The notes under the pieces are model-generated. The model searched no databases. It was not told the DNA's origin and saw only the letters and a list, made by a program, of their open reading frames with translations. A stretch of DNA of 48,977 nucleotides from JBHELT01 sp046262935. Lineage in GTDB: Bacteria > Actinomycetota > CADDZG01 > JAHWKV01. Each line of letters opens with the position of its first letter. Within the stretch, counting starts at the first letter, position 1. Shown piece by piece: positions 25,955 to 34,624 of this stretch. The DNA lies in the NCBI GenBank assembly GCA_046262935.1, contig JBHELT010000085.1:1-48977 (forward strand), written 5' to 3'. The position numbers and the translations under genes are program-made.

Positions 25955-27013
25955 CTAGCTGTGGTCCAGGAAATCGTTGTAGGCGGCGGCGATGTTCCAA
26001 TGGTTGCTGAGGTACGAACCAACGGATGGGTTCGGATCGAAATAGTCGTCGTGGTTGCAATCGAAAACTATGTCGGCACAGGCATTGCCATCGTAAGCTG
26101 ACGTTGAACCGCCATCTCCATAGCACATCACGTCGAGGCCGTCGTTGCAGTGCCACGCCCCCGATGAATGGGGAGCTGAGTTCTGGACTGCCCCCATCGC
26201 ATGCGACGTTTCATGTAACAACGTGTTCCATGCCGGCAGCTTCAGCGAAGAATACTCAACCGCGTAATCCGGTCCTCGGTTGCTCGAGTTCCCCCCTGAC
26301 CCACTGTCATCGTCGGCTACGGTGCCCTGACCCGCGTAGCAGGGGTTTGGGCAATCGTCGTAGAAGACTATGTACTTCGTATTGGTCTGATTGAAACCCT
26401 GTGTTGACAGATCGCCGATTATCGAAGCGAACGAGTCTGCATCGCTTGTCGTGGGCAGCACTGATGTCGCGACAGCTGGGGTTCCATCCGTATCACAAAC
26501 TACCTTCAGCCTGGCACGGGCCAACGCAGACAACGAAGAGGCTCTTTTGTCGATGAAACCGCTCATGTCATAGATGGAGTGACGCAGGAACGGAATGATC
26601 AATGCAGATCTATCAGGGCCATCTAACGGACGCGCATAGATAACGGCGAAATGGCTAGCCGACGAGGGCACGCACGAGATCTCCTCCGGGCCGCTCGTCC
26701 CTGGGAGGCAGCCGATGGCGGTGCAAGTACCGTCGGTATAGGCACTCTTTGCCATTTCTACCGGGTCATCGCCCCCGATCTGTCCATCGGGGCCGTGAGT
26801 GTGATGAACCGAATCGTCGGATGCGGCAACCAGCCATCCCCCGTGAACTTGAAGCGACGGCCCCTGCCCTGGAACTGTGATCCAGCCTGTCGTTTGGTGC
26901 ACTTGGTTGGAACTAGCGACCGGGATGACGGCGAACGCCGCGAGCAAACATCCCAAGGCCAGCAGTGGGCCGAGTCGCCGAGGACGGAACTTGAGATTCT
27001 TCGACATGACCAT
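25955..27013 (-). CDS. Secreted metzincin-like zinc metalloprotease
   Basis: A 352-residue exported protein, ATG at 27013 (second ATG at 27007), signal peptide about 1-35. The zinc site is HETSH at 267-271 with Gly274, followed by A-V-Q-N-S-A-P-H-S where His282 is the likely third ligand, then CNDGLDVMCYGDG with a methionine of the Met-turn type. The classical metzincin third His (three residues after the Gly) is Gln277 here, but the AVQ-x-x-APH arrangement is one I associate with actinobacterial secreted members. Several Cys pairs (97/102, 221/225 and 289/297) suit disulfides. It should cleave extracellular protein; substrate unknown. Confidence 0.8.
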   Translation of the reverse strand: MVMSKNLKFRPRRLGPLLALGCLLAAFAVIPVASSNQVHQTTGWITVPGQGPSLQVHGGWLVAASDDSVHHTHGPDGQIGGDDPVEMAKSAYTDGTCTAIGCLPGTSGPEEISCVPSSASHFAVIYARPLDGPDRSALIIPFLRHSIYDMSGFIDKRASSLSALARARLKVVCDTDGTPAVATSVLPTTSDADSFASIIGDLSTQGFNQTNTKYIVFYDDCPNPCYAGQGTVADDDSGSGGNSSNRGPDYAVEYSSLKLPAWNTLLHETSHAMGAVQNSAPHSSGAWHCNDGLDVMCYGDGGSTSAYDGNACADIVFDCNHDDYFDPNPSVGSYLSNHWNIAAAYNDFLDHS

Positions 27014-27064
27014 CGTTATGTCTACGCCATAGACCGCTCGAATCCTGCTTTCGGACCCAAAGCT

Positions 27065-27439
27065 TCAAGAGGTTTCGGGCGATCCTTTGACATGCAGATA
27101 CCAATAAACGGGCAACGTAAAGAGACTGAGCAAGATCAGCAAGACAAGCCACACGACTTTCATCTCGTCGTTCACTCGATCATTGCGATACATGTCAATG
27201 ATGTAGAAGATCGCCAAAGCCATGGCGCCAAGCAGGGTCACAACGTGGACCACGAAGATCGTCAAGAAGGCCGTTATGCCTGTGGATGGCGGGAACTGCG
27301 TGAATGAAGGAGGCCTTCCGGCTGAAACGCTCCTTAGGATGGTCATCATGAAAAGTCCCCACACGATCAAGAAACACACGAAGTAGACCGGGGGCCAAAA
27401 TGACGCTATCCCTAGCCAGACTTTGGTCCTGTTCGTCAT
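27065..27439 (-). CDS. Three-helix membrane protein
   Basis: A 124-residue protein with hydrophobic segments at about 10-35, 53-82 and 93-113, ending in LPVYWYLHVKG. The pattern of a charged segment (MYRNDRVNDEMK) before a last helix with PVYWY resembles small actinobacterial membrane proteins with a phospholipase-D-N-terminal-like motif; no enzyme is implied. It starts 10 bases after the stop of the kinase-cyclase gene, so it is part of the same transcript and may be its membrane partner (inference). Confidence 0.7.
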   Translation of the reverse strand: MTNRTKVWLGIASFWPPVYFVCFLIVWGLFMMTILRSVSAGRPPSFTQFPPSTGITAFLTIFVVHVVTLLGAMALAIFYIIDMYRNDRVNDEMKVVWLVLLILLSLFTLPVYWYLHVKGSPETS

Positions 27440-27449
27440 CGTCGGCCGG

Positions 27450-30400
27450 TCACGATGGCTGGGTTTGCGGTTCGAGCCAATCGAGCTGGTAAACCATCTG
27501 AGGTTCAGTGACTCCCTTCAGTTCGACTTCGCGTGCGCTCGAGAAGCGAAAGTCCGCCGAACCGGAGACCAATGCTCTCGTGAGGGATGAGACCAGGATC
27601 TGCCCGCCCAAGGCCTGTGCGCCCACCCGCGCCGCAAGGTTGACATGCCGGCCGAAGAAATCGCCCTGCTCTTTCATCGCCTCACCACTGTGCAGCCCGA
27701 TCCGAACGCGTATAGGAACGTCTCGGTCGGCCGCGGTGAAACGATCTAGGTCACGCTGGATATCGATGGCGCATTTGAGGGCTGATCGCGCGCTCGAGAA
27801 AACAACCATGAAACCATCACCGCTCGACTTGACCTCGAAACCAGAATGGGCAGAGACCTGCCTTCGTATGACCTCGTTATGGTCCCGAAGTACTTCGAGC
27901 CAACGATGGTCCCCTACAGTTTCGGTGAGTTGCGTTGAATTTTCGATGTCACTGAACATGATCGTCACGGTTCCATCGGGAGAGGCATGGCTCAAGATGT
28001 CGGGTTTCTCTTCTTCAACCGCGGCAGCTACCACATGCATCGATCTACCCATCGAATCGCGATCCGTCCCTTGAACCAACAGTTTCAGCTCTACTGCTCG
28101 TGCGACGAGGGACTTCTGGCCGGTATGCCTTCCGATATCGATGACCGCGTTCGTGAGATCTATCACGCGTCGATCATCGCCTTGTGCCTTCCTCTTCGAA
28201 AACACACTCGCCTTTTCAAGGGATGTGTGGGCTTCGAGCGTCTTTGCCCTCAGCCTCGCATTCAGGGTCTGTGCATTGTCGAAGTGATCCAGAGCGATAT
28301 CGAATCTGCCCTGAGCACCGGCGAGCATGCCGAGATAGTGATCGACCGAGCCGCGGCAAACCGTTTGAACAGCCACAACGAACTCTCCCTCGAAGGGCTT
28401 GAGTAGCTCATAGAGGCGGGCTGCAGCCTGCTCATCCTCGAACCATGAGGCCAGCTCGGCGAGGTCTGTCATCCACCAAGTCCATGCCCAGTCAAGAGGC
28501 AGGGTATCCATCGGTCCTGCCATGAAAGCATCGAACTCATCCCTTGCGCGGGCAATATCGCCTCGCAGATAACTTCCCATAAGTGATGAGGTAACTCCGA
28601 AATACATCGACGGGTCGAGCGCTGGAAGCGGGGAATCTTCTAAACCCGTCTCGCGAGAGATGAGCCACGTCATTGGCATGATGAAGGCAGAGATGTTCGG
28701 TTCGCCGGCAGAAGTTGCGATCCGCAGTGCCTCATCTCCAAGAGTCTTCATAGCCTCCAGATCGCCATCTAGATACTCGATCCCCGATCTCAAGAAGGGG
28801 ACGAACCACGTAAAGAGCGGTTGCCTCAGCCTGAGCACTACAGCTTCGTGTTGTTCAAGGCAGATCTCGGACCCTTCTCGATCTCCCATCACCATGTTCA
28901 CGTTTGCCAGAACTCTAAGACCGAGGGCCTGATACTTGAGGTCGCCAAGTCTCTGAGCAACATCCACGAGCGCTTTGGCGACTCTGTATCTCTCGTCCGT
29001 TCTCTTAGGCCCCCCCAACGCGATGGATCGCCACCAGAGGGTTTTTACCAGGACCGATTCGTCCTTCAAGCGTTTGGCCATCTCAACTGCTTGCTCGCTG
29101 AGGGTGGCTTCTTCAGGACGCCGGTCTGTGAATCTCAAGGCTTCGCCGAGTCTTCCGAGCAAGAGTGCGCGCTCTGAGCAATCTTCATCGACCTGAGCAG
29201 CTAGAGCCTCTTCCAATAGAGCTATGAGATCCTCTTCCGCCCAGCCCGCCGACACCCATACCTCTCCCGAGCCCAACGCAGCAACGGCCAACCGATTGGC
29301 ATCGCCCAGGTCTCTAGCCGCGTCCGCCGCTCGCGCCCAAACATCGCGCGCTCTCGCCGTCTCGCCCGAATGGGTCAACTCCGATGCGTGATCCAGCAGA
29401 AGATCGGCTCGAAGTTCCGGCTCGGGTGGATTGAGCAACTCATAAACCTGCAGCGCCTTGTCGTACTGAGATGCCGCTTCCTCGTATGCCGTCATCGAAC
29501 TAGCTCTTCGTGCAGCATTCCTGCAGTACTCGATCGCTTTGCGAGGATCTCCGACAGTAGCCGATTCGAAAAAGTGGAAAGCGAGTTCCGATATGTGGCT
29601 TCCATCCGACGCACCGTACAGGTCTTCAAGCACCTCACCCACCTTAAGATGCGATCGGATCCGCCGCGTCGTCGCCAGATCTTCGTACAGAGTTTCGCGA
29701 ACCAGTGCGTGAGAAAACCGATACCTGCCAAGACCTTCGCCCTCGACGATCACCCTGTCGGCCACCGCTTCTTCGAGTGCTTCGAGGATCCCGTCTTTCG
29801 TGGCCTCGCTAGCAGCTTCGAGGACACTTATGGAGAAGTCCCGACCGATCACTGATGCAACGGTCAGAACCTCATTTGCTTGTTCGCTCAGTCGGTCGAG
29901 TCTGCGGCCAACCACTTCACGAACACCCTGCGGGATGCTTACGCTCCACGACGAAGAGGTAGGGCTTGAATCGAGTTTGCCTTCGGAAAGAAGAAGACGG
30001 ACCGTCTCGGCGACGAAGAAAGGGTTGCCTTCGGTTTCCTTGAAGACTGCGGCCGCTAAACCAGATGGCACATCGATGCCGGCGGAAACTTCGATGAAGC
30101 GTTCGACATCGGACTGGCTGAGGCCTCTCAATAGGACCCTGCGAACATCGCCCCGAGAGAGCTCTGCGAGGGTTTGAGACAAAGGGTGATGGCGCCCAAG
30201 CTCAACATCGCGGTATGTGCCGACTCCCAGCACGCGACTACCGCGAAGTTCCCGCGCTAGGAACTGCATCAGCAGCAGCGAAGGTTTGTCTGCCCAATGC
30301 AGGTCGTCTAGCAAGATCGTCAGGGGCTGCTTGCGTGAAGCATTTGCCAGGAACATCGCAACCGAATCGAAGAGCCTAAAGCGTGCCTCTTCAGGATCAG

Positions 30401-31865
30401 CAGTGGCGGGAGATGCTAGATCGGGCAACTTCTGTCGCACCTCCGAAACGATCGCGGCGATATCTGGGGCCCCCGATCCCATCTCGGACGCCACGGTCTC
30501 AGAGGACAACTCGTTCACATATGAACGGATGATCTGGATCCAGGGCCAATAGGCCGGAGCTCCCTCGCCTTCGTAACAACGGCCAACCAAGACCTGTGCG
30601 CCTTTCAACCGCGCGTATGTGGCAAGTTCTTCGGAAGTACGCGTTTTACCGATGCCGGGCTCACCGACGATCATCACAAGATGCGAGCGCCCAGAGATGG
30701 CCTCATCGAGTAGATGCTTCAATTCATTCATCTCACTCTCGCGACCTACGAAGACGCCAGACGCCAAGCGATCCAACGGATTCGCCTGCGTAAGCTCCAC
30801 TCTGTCTTGCATCTCGAATGACCTGGATGAGATCGATTCGATCGCATCGATCACATCCTTCGCCGACGAAGGTCGATCGGCCGGGTCCTTTGCCAGTAGC
30901 CGAAGTACCAAGTTCTCAACCGTGGGAGGTACTTCAGCGTTATGCCAGGAGGGCGCAACCGGAGTTGTCGAAAGATGCTGCGTGATGACCGCAACGGCAT
31001 CATCGCCAAGGAATGGGGGCCGCCCAGCCAACATCTGGTAGAGCATCGCCCCAAGCGAATACAGATCGCTCAAGCCATCGGGCGGTCGTCCTAGTGCCTG
31101 CTCAGGCGAGATGTAAGAAACAGTACCTACGATCATGCCCTCGGCCGTGAGGCGCGATTGGTCCATCGCAACAGCGAGTCCGAAATCGCCGATCTTCGCG
31201 ATGCCTGCTTCGGTAAGCCAAACGTTGGCCGGTTTCAGATCTCTGTGTACGATCCCGCGCGAGTGCGCCAACTCGAGTGCCGATGAAACCTGGATTGCGA
31301 TCTTCAATGCATCATCGAGGCCCAGTTTGTGCGAAGGGGAACGAGCCAGAAGTTCTTCAACGGATCCTCCGGCCATGAATTGGCTGACGATGACGATGGT
31401 GCCAGCTTCATCGAATATGTCGAAGATGTTGACGATGTTGGGATGGTCGCCGAGTCGGGCCATTGCCTGGGCCTCACGACCGACCCTTGCCCTGCCTTCT
31501 TCATCGAGGCCAACGGTCTTTATTACCGCAACTGCGACTGGGCGGTCGAGCAATGAGTCACGGGCAAGATAGACCTTCTTGCGGGCCCCCTCCCCCAAGA
31601 AGCGCTCGACGACGTAGCGGCCGCCACCGAAGGAACTTGGTAGGTCCTGCGATAGCGCACCTGGTCGGCTTATCGCGCTCGATGATTGCCCCGATGCGGG
31701 GCTCGAGTCTTGACTAAGGCCGAAGCGACACCGCCTGCAGAAGCGGGCAGTTGGGTTGTTGATGGTGCCGCACTGCGGGCAGGCTGCGCCAAACTCGGAG
31801 CCGCATTGCTCACAGAATGCGGCGTCATCGTGATTGTTGTGCTTGCAAACCTGACACTCGATCAA
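27450..31865 (-). CDS. Zinc-ribbon / Ser-Thr kinase / AAA ATPase / adenylate cyclase fusion
   Basis: About 1471 residues. The start is taken as TTG at 31865, preceded by GGGAG and just before the first cysteine; an ATG at 31958 would overlap the FkbM gene. Order: double zinc ribbon (about 4-46, four CxxC pairs); Ser/Thr kinase (about 84-345) with GEGARKKVY loop, K in VAVIK, HRDLKPAN, DFG and SPEQA; AAA/NB-ARC-like ATPase with Walker A GEPGIGKT (400-408) and Walker B TILLDDLHWAD; a long TPR-like helical part; and a class III cyclase (about 1290-1460) with FSDIENST, SSGDGF, VNLAAR and ELKG. The metal aspartates and the Asn/Arg of class III cyclases are all present. It probably couples phosphorylation and cAMP synthesis in one polypeptide; input signal unknown. 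Confidence 0.88.
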   Translation of the reverse strand: MIECQVCKHNNHDDAAFCEQCGSEFGAACPQCGTINNPTARFCRRCRFGLSQDSSPASGQSSSAISRPGALSQDLPSSFGGGRYVVERFLGEGARKKVYLARDSLLDRPVAVAVIKTVGLDEEGRARVGREAQAMARLGDHPNIVNIFDIFDEAGTIVIVSQFMAGGSVEELLARSPSHKLGLDDALKIAIQVSSALELAHSRGIVHRDLKPANVWLTEAGIAKIGDFGLAVAMDQSRLTAEGMIVGTVSYISPEQALGRPPDGLSDLYSLGAMLYQMLAGRPPFLGDDAVAVITQHLSTTPVAPSWHNAEVPPTVENLVLRLLAKDPADRPSSAKDVIDAIESISSRSFEMQDRVELTQANPLDRLASGVFVGRESEMNELKHLLDEAISGRSHLVMIVGEPGIGKTRTSEELATYARLKGAQVLVGRCYEGEGAPAYWPWIQIIRSYVNELSSETVASEMGSGAPDIAAIVSEVRQKLPDLASPATADPEEARFRLFDSVAMFLANASRKQPLTILLDDLHWADKPSLLLMQFLARELRGSRVLGVGTYRDVELGRHHPLSQTLAELSRGDVRRVLLRGLSQSDVERFIEVSAGIDVPSGLAAAVFKETEGNPFFVAETVRLLLSEGKLDSSPTSSSWSVSIPQGVREVVGRRLDRLSEQANEVLTVASVIGRDFSISVLEAASEATKDGILEALEEAVADRVIVEGEGLGRYRFSHALVRETLYEDLATTRRIRSHLKVGEVLEDLYGASDGSHISELAFHFFESATVGDPRKAIEYCRNAARRASSMTAYEEAASQYDKALQVYELLNPPEPELRADLLLDHASELTHSGETARARDVWARAADAARDLGDANRLAVAALGSGEVWVSAGWAEEDLIALLEEALAAQVDEDCSERALLLGRLGEALRFTDRRPEEATLSEQAVEMAKRLKDESVLVKTLWWRSIALGGPKRTDERYRVAKALVDVAQRLGDLKYQALGLRVLANVNMVMGDREGSEICLEQHEAVVLRLRQPLFTWFVPFLRSGIEYLDGDLEAMKTLGDEALRIATSAGEPNISAFIMPMTWLISRETGLEDSPLPALDPSMYFGVTSSLMGSYLRGDIARARDEFDAFMAGPMDTLPLDWAWTWWMTDLAELASWFEDEQAAARLYELLKPFEGEFVVAVQTVCRGSVDHYLGMLAGAQGRFDIALDHFDNAQTLNARLRAKTLEAHTSLEKASVFSKRKAQGDDRRVIDLTNAVIDIGRHTGQKSLVARAVELKLLVQGTDRDSMGRSMHVVAAAVEEEKPDILSHASPDGTVTIMFSDIENSTQLTETVGDHRWLEVLRDHNEVIRRQVSAHSGFEVKSSGDGFMVVFSSARSALKCAIDIQRDLDRFTAADRDVPIRVRIGLHSGEAMKEQGDFFGRHVNLAARVGAQALGGQILVSSLTRALVSGSADFRFSSAREVELKGVTEPQMVYQLDWLEPQTQPS

Positions 31866-31905
31866 ATGTCTCCCACTGTTTCTGGAACTTTGGCCCTTAG
31901 GGAAG

Positions 31906-32697
31906 CTAATGTGTTTTCTTGAACAGCTGATGAGAGTCGTCGATATCGGTTGAGGCATACCCGAGCTCGGACAACATCTGGCTGAGCACTTGGGATAGTC
32001 CGTGATGCTCGGCGACGATAACGGGCGAGTGTTCTTGGAGAAGCCGCCACGCCCCCTGAAAGACGTCAGCCTCTGCTCCCTCGGTGTCTACGACTATAAG
32101 ATCTGGAACCGGCGCCTGGCCTTCGAAGACTTCGATGTCGAGCGTAGAGATCTTCACGTCTCCATCGGTGCCGGGCAGCACTTGATTGGCCGCCTCCAGG
32201 TAACCGGGCTTGATCGATCCGGTACCCGGCTTATTGCCCAGAGCCATAGCCTTTGCAGTCACATAGGACCCCAGATCGTTCAGCTCGATATTTCGAAGCA
32301 GTAGACGGTAACTATCCGGTCCCGGTTCAAAGGCAAGCACGCGCCCGGTCGGACCAACCGAACGAGCTAGGAGCAGAGCGGTGTAACCAACATGAGCCCC
32401 CACGTCGAACGCGACCGCGCCCGGTCGAAGGTGTTTAGCGATCTCAGTCGCCACAGCGGGCTCATGGCCCCCAACCCACATGGCGAAAGAATCCCGATGG
32501 GCCAATCGGAATCCAGTCAAGGGACCCCGAGTTACGGGGACCCCATCAGCGGGGTCACCCAAGGAGCGCGTCACCAGCGAACGTCCCCACCTCAGAAGTG
32601 GGCTAAATCGACGCTTATATAGGAAATCGATGATCGGCTGAGGGGTCAGCCTCGTCCCGGCAAGGACTAACCTCTTCAACAAACCCTCATTTCTCAT
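31906..32697 (-). CDS. FkbM-family methyltransferase
   Basis: A 263-residue SAM-dependent O-methyltransferase. The SAM site is FDVGAHVGYTALLLARSVG followed by 'VLAFEPGPDSYRLLLRNIELN', typical of FkbM proteins. The later VDTEGAEADVFQGA and VIVAEHH segments are also family hallmarks. These enzymes methylate hydroxyls of sugars or polyketides. Given the glycosyltransferase, acyltransferase and dehydratase elsewhere in the window, a surface glycan is a plausible target but is not proven. The N terminus is basic. It lies 40 bases before the kinase-cyclase gene and 38 bases after the FadD gene on the same strand. Confidence 0.87.
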   Translation of the reverse strand: MRNEGLLKRLVLAGTRLTPQPIIDFLYKRRFSPLLRWGRSLVTRSLGDPADGVPVTRGPLTGFRLAHRDSFAMWVGGHEPAVATEIAKHLRPGAVAFDVGAHVGYTALLLARSVGPTGRVLAFEPGPDSYRLLLRNIELNDLGSYVTAKAMALGNKPGTGSIKPGYLEAANQVLPGTDGDVKISTLDIEVFEGQAPVPDLIVVDTEGAEADVFQGAWRLLQEHSPVIVAEHHGLSQVLSQMLSELGYASTDIDDSHQLFKKTH

Positions 32698-32735
32698 TCA
32701 TCCACCAGCTCACGCTATTTGAGACCGCCAAGCGT

Positions 32736-34580
32736 CTATCCATACATGGTCTCAATCTCTTCGGCGTACTTCTCGTGGATGACCCGGCGCTTCAATTTCA
32801 GCGTCGGCGTTAGTTCCTCCGATTCAGCTGACCATTCATTCGGCAGGATCGTGAACTGCTTCACTTGTTCGACTTTCGAGAATCGTTCGTTCGTGGAAGC
32901 TACCCACTGTGCGATCTCTTTAACGACGGCGGGATCAATGCAAAGGCTGGCGGTGGCTGTTGAACTCAGACCTTTCTGATCGGCCCACACGGGGGCAACT
33001 TCTTGATCGAGAACGATGAGCGCGCTCACGAATGGCCGCCGGTCCCCGATCACCGCAACTTGTCCGATGAGTGGATGCTGTTTGAGAGCCCCTTCGAGAT
33101 TCGAAGGTGCGATGTTCTTTCCGCCTGCGGTGATGATGATCTCTTTCTTACGGTCGACGATCCGCAGGTAACCATCTTCATCGATCTCGCCGATGTCTCC
33201 TGAGTGAAGCCATCCGTCCGTGAAGGTCTCTGCCGTCAATTCTGGGTCCTTGTAGTAACCGCGGCTCACATTCGCTCCGCGCACCAAGATCTCTCCGTCG
33301 TCAGCTAGCTTCGCTTCAACCCCAGGAAGCGATGGCCCCACCGAGCCGATCTTGTTCAGTTCAGGTCGGTTGATCGATGTCGGGCCGGTGTCTTCGCTCT
33401 GCCCATACACCTCGAGGATCTTGATCCCGATCGCGTGGAAGAACTCGAGAACATCGGTCGCGATGGGTGCGGCTCCTGAAACAACATAGCGATGTTCATC
33501 TAGCCCTATAGCGGCACGGATCTGCGAGAACACCATGCCATCGAGCATGTCGTATTGCTGTTTCAACTCATCGGGGATGGGAGCTTGCTTCTGTTCATGC
33601 ATGACGATCTGGCGTCCAACGTCGAGGGCTTGCATGACGAACTGCTTCTTGGTTTCGTCCGGTTCCGAGGCGATCTTGGCTTGCATGCCCCCGTACATCT
33701 TCTCGAATACGCGCGGAACACCAAAGAAGACCTGCGGTTTTACTTCTTGCAACGTCGGAAGGAGGTCGATCGGGTCAGGACAACACCAGATAGAGCCTTG
33801 AAGTGCCGCCGCTATGTAAAGCGAAGTCGTTCTCTCGGCTATGTGAGCCAGAGGAAGGTATGAGACGACTTTGTCACCTTGCCGTCTTCCGGCAGCAACA
33901 TCGAATGAATGTGCGACGAACATCACATTGCGATGATCGATCATGACCCCCTTCGGTGGGCCAGTTGTCCCTGATGTGTAGATGAGGGTCAGAAGGTCTT
34001 GGGGCTCAACCGCCTGCCAGGCCGCATCGAAGGCTTCGGGGTTGGCGGTGTCGAAACGTTCACCTTGAGCCACGAAGTCGTCCCATGAAACGATCCAGTC
34101 GTTGCCAGCGAACGCTTCGGCTCCTTCGACCAAGATCAATTTCTCGACCGTGGGGATCTCTTGTTTGACTTTCAAGAATCGCTCGAGGTGCTGCGCGTTC
34201 TGCAACACGGCGAACCGGGCTTCGCAGTGGTTCACTATGTATGCGATCTGTTCCGGGGCGAGCGTTAAGTAAAGGCTCACGCCGACGCCGCGCGAATGCA
34301 CCGCCCCGTAGTCCGCCAGGTAATGCTGTGGGATGTTCGGCGCGAGGATCGCCACGAAGTCGCCGGGTTTGATGCCGAGGGCCAAAAAACCGCAGGTAAC
34401 CTTGCGAACCCCTTCGAGAAGTTGCGGGTAGGTAAGTCCGACCCATCGGCCATCTTGTTTCCAATTGAGCGCTGACACCGCAGGAGCTAGTCGTGCCGAT
34501 TCCAATAGCGCCTTCGGCAGAGTCAACCCTTTGATGCGTTCGTCGATGTCACGTGCTTCTTGCGCTATGTCCCTGGCCAT
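32736..34580 (-). CDS. Long-chain fatty acid-CoA ligase (FadD15-like)
   Basis: A 614-residue AMP-forming acyl-CoA synthetase of the usual full length. ATG at 34580 follows GGAGG at 6-base spacing. Motifs in order: YTSGTTGPPKGV (ATP loop), SYLPLAHIAERT, YGQSEDTG (adenine-binding; the usual YGxTE is YGQSE), GWLHSGDIGEID, RIVDRKKEIIITAGGKNIAPSN, and the C-terminal catalytic-lysine region TPTLKLKRR. It activates long-chain fatty acids for lipid synthesis or breakdown, at the cytosolic membrane face. Genes on either side are unrelated; HtrA ends 44 bases upstream. Confidence 0.93.
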   Translation of the reverse strand: MARDIAQEARDIDERIKGLTLPKALLESARLAPAVSALNWKQDGRWVGLTYPQLLEGVRKVTCGFLALGIKPGDFVAILAPNIPQHYLADYGAVHSRGVGVSLYLTLAPEQIAYIVNHCEARFAVLQNAQHLERFLKVKQEIPTVEKLILVEGAEAFAGNDWIVSWDDFVAQGERFDTANPEAFDAAWQAVEPQDLLTLIYTSGTTGPPKGVMIDHRNVMFVAHSFDVAAGRRQGDKVVSYLPLAHIAERTTSLYIAAALQGSIWCCPDPIDLLPTLQEVKPQVFFGVPRVFEKMYGGMQAKIASEPDETKKQFVMQALDVGRQIVMHEQKQAPIPDELKQQYDMLDGMVFSQIRAAIGLDEHRYVVSGAAPIATDVLEFFHAIGIKILEVYGQSEDTGPTSINRPELNKIGSVGPSLPGVEAKLADDGEILVRGANVSRGYYKDPELTAETFTDGWLHSGDIGEIDEDGYLRIVDRKKEIIITAGGKNIAPSNLEGALKQHPLIGQVAVIGDRRPFVSALIVLDQEVAPVWADQKGLSSTATASLCIDPAVVKEIAQWVASTNERFSKVEQVKQFTILPNEWSAESEELTPTLKLKRRVIHEKYAEEIETMYG

Positions 34581-34624
34581 GAAGATCCTCCTGCACTCGA
34601 AGGAGGAAACGCTATCACTTGCGG

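Noticed and set aside
26651..27307. Open frame opposite the metzincin and the small membrane protein
   Set aside because: It spans two well-supported genes and the gap between them, with no signal or motif of its own.
31866..31958. Upstream ATG start for the kinase-cyclase gene
   Set aside because: It would overlap the FkbM gene by 53 bases and add a sequence before the zinc ribbon without family features; the TTG at 31865 fits better.
32538..32556. GACCCC...GGGGTC stem in the FkbM gene
   Set aside because: Short stem within normal coding sequence without T-run.
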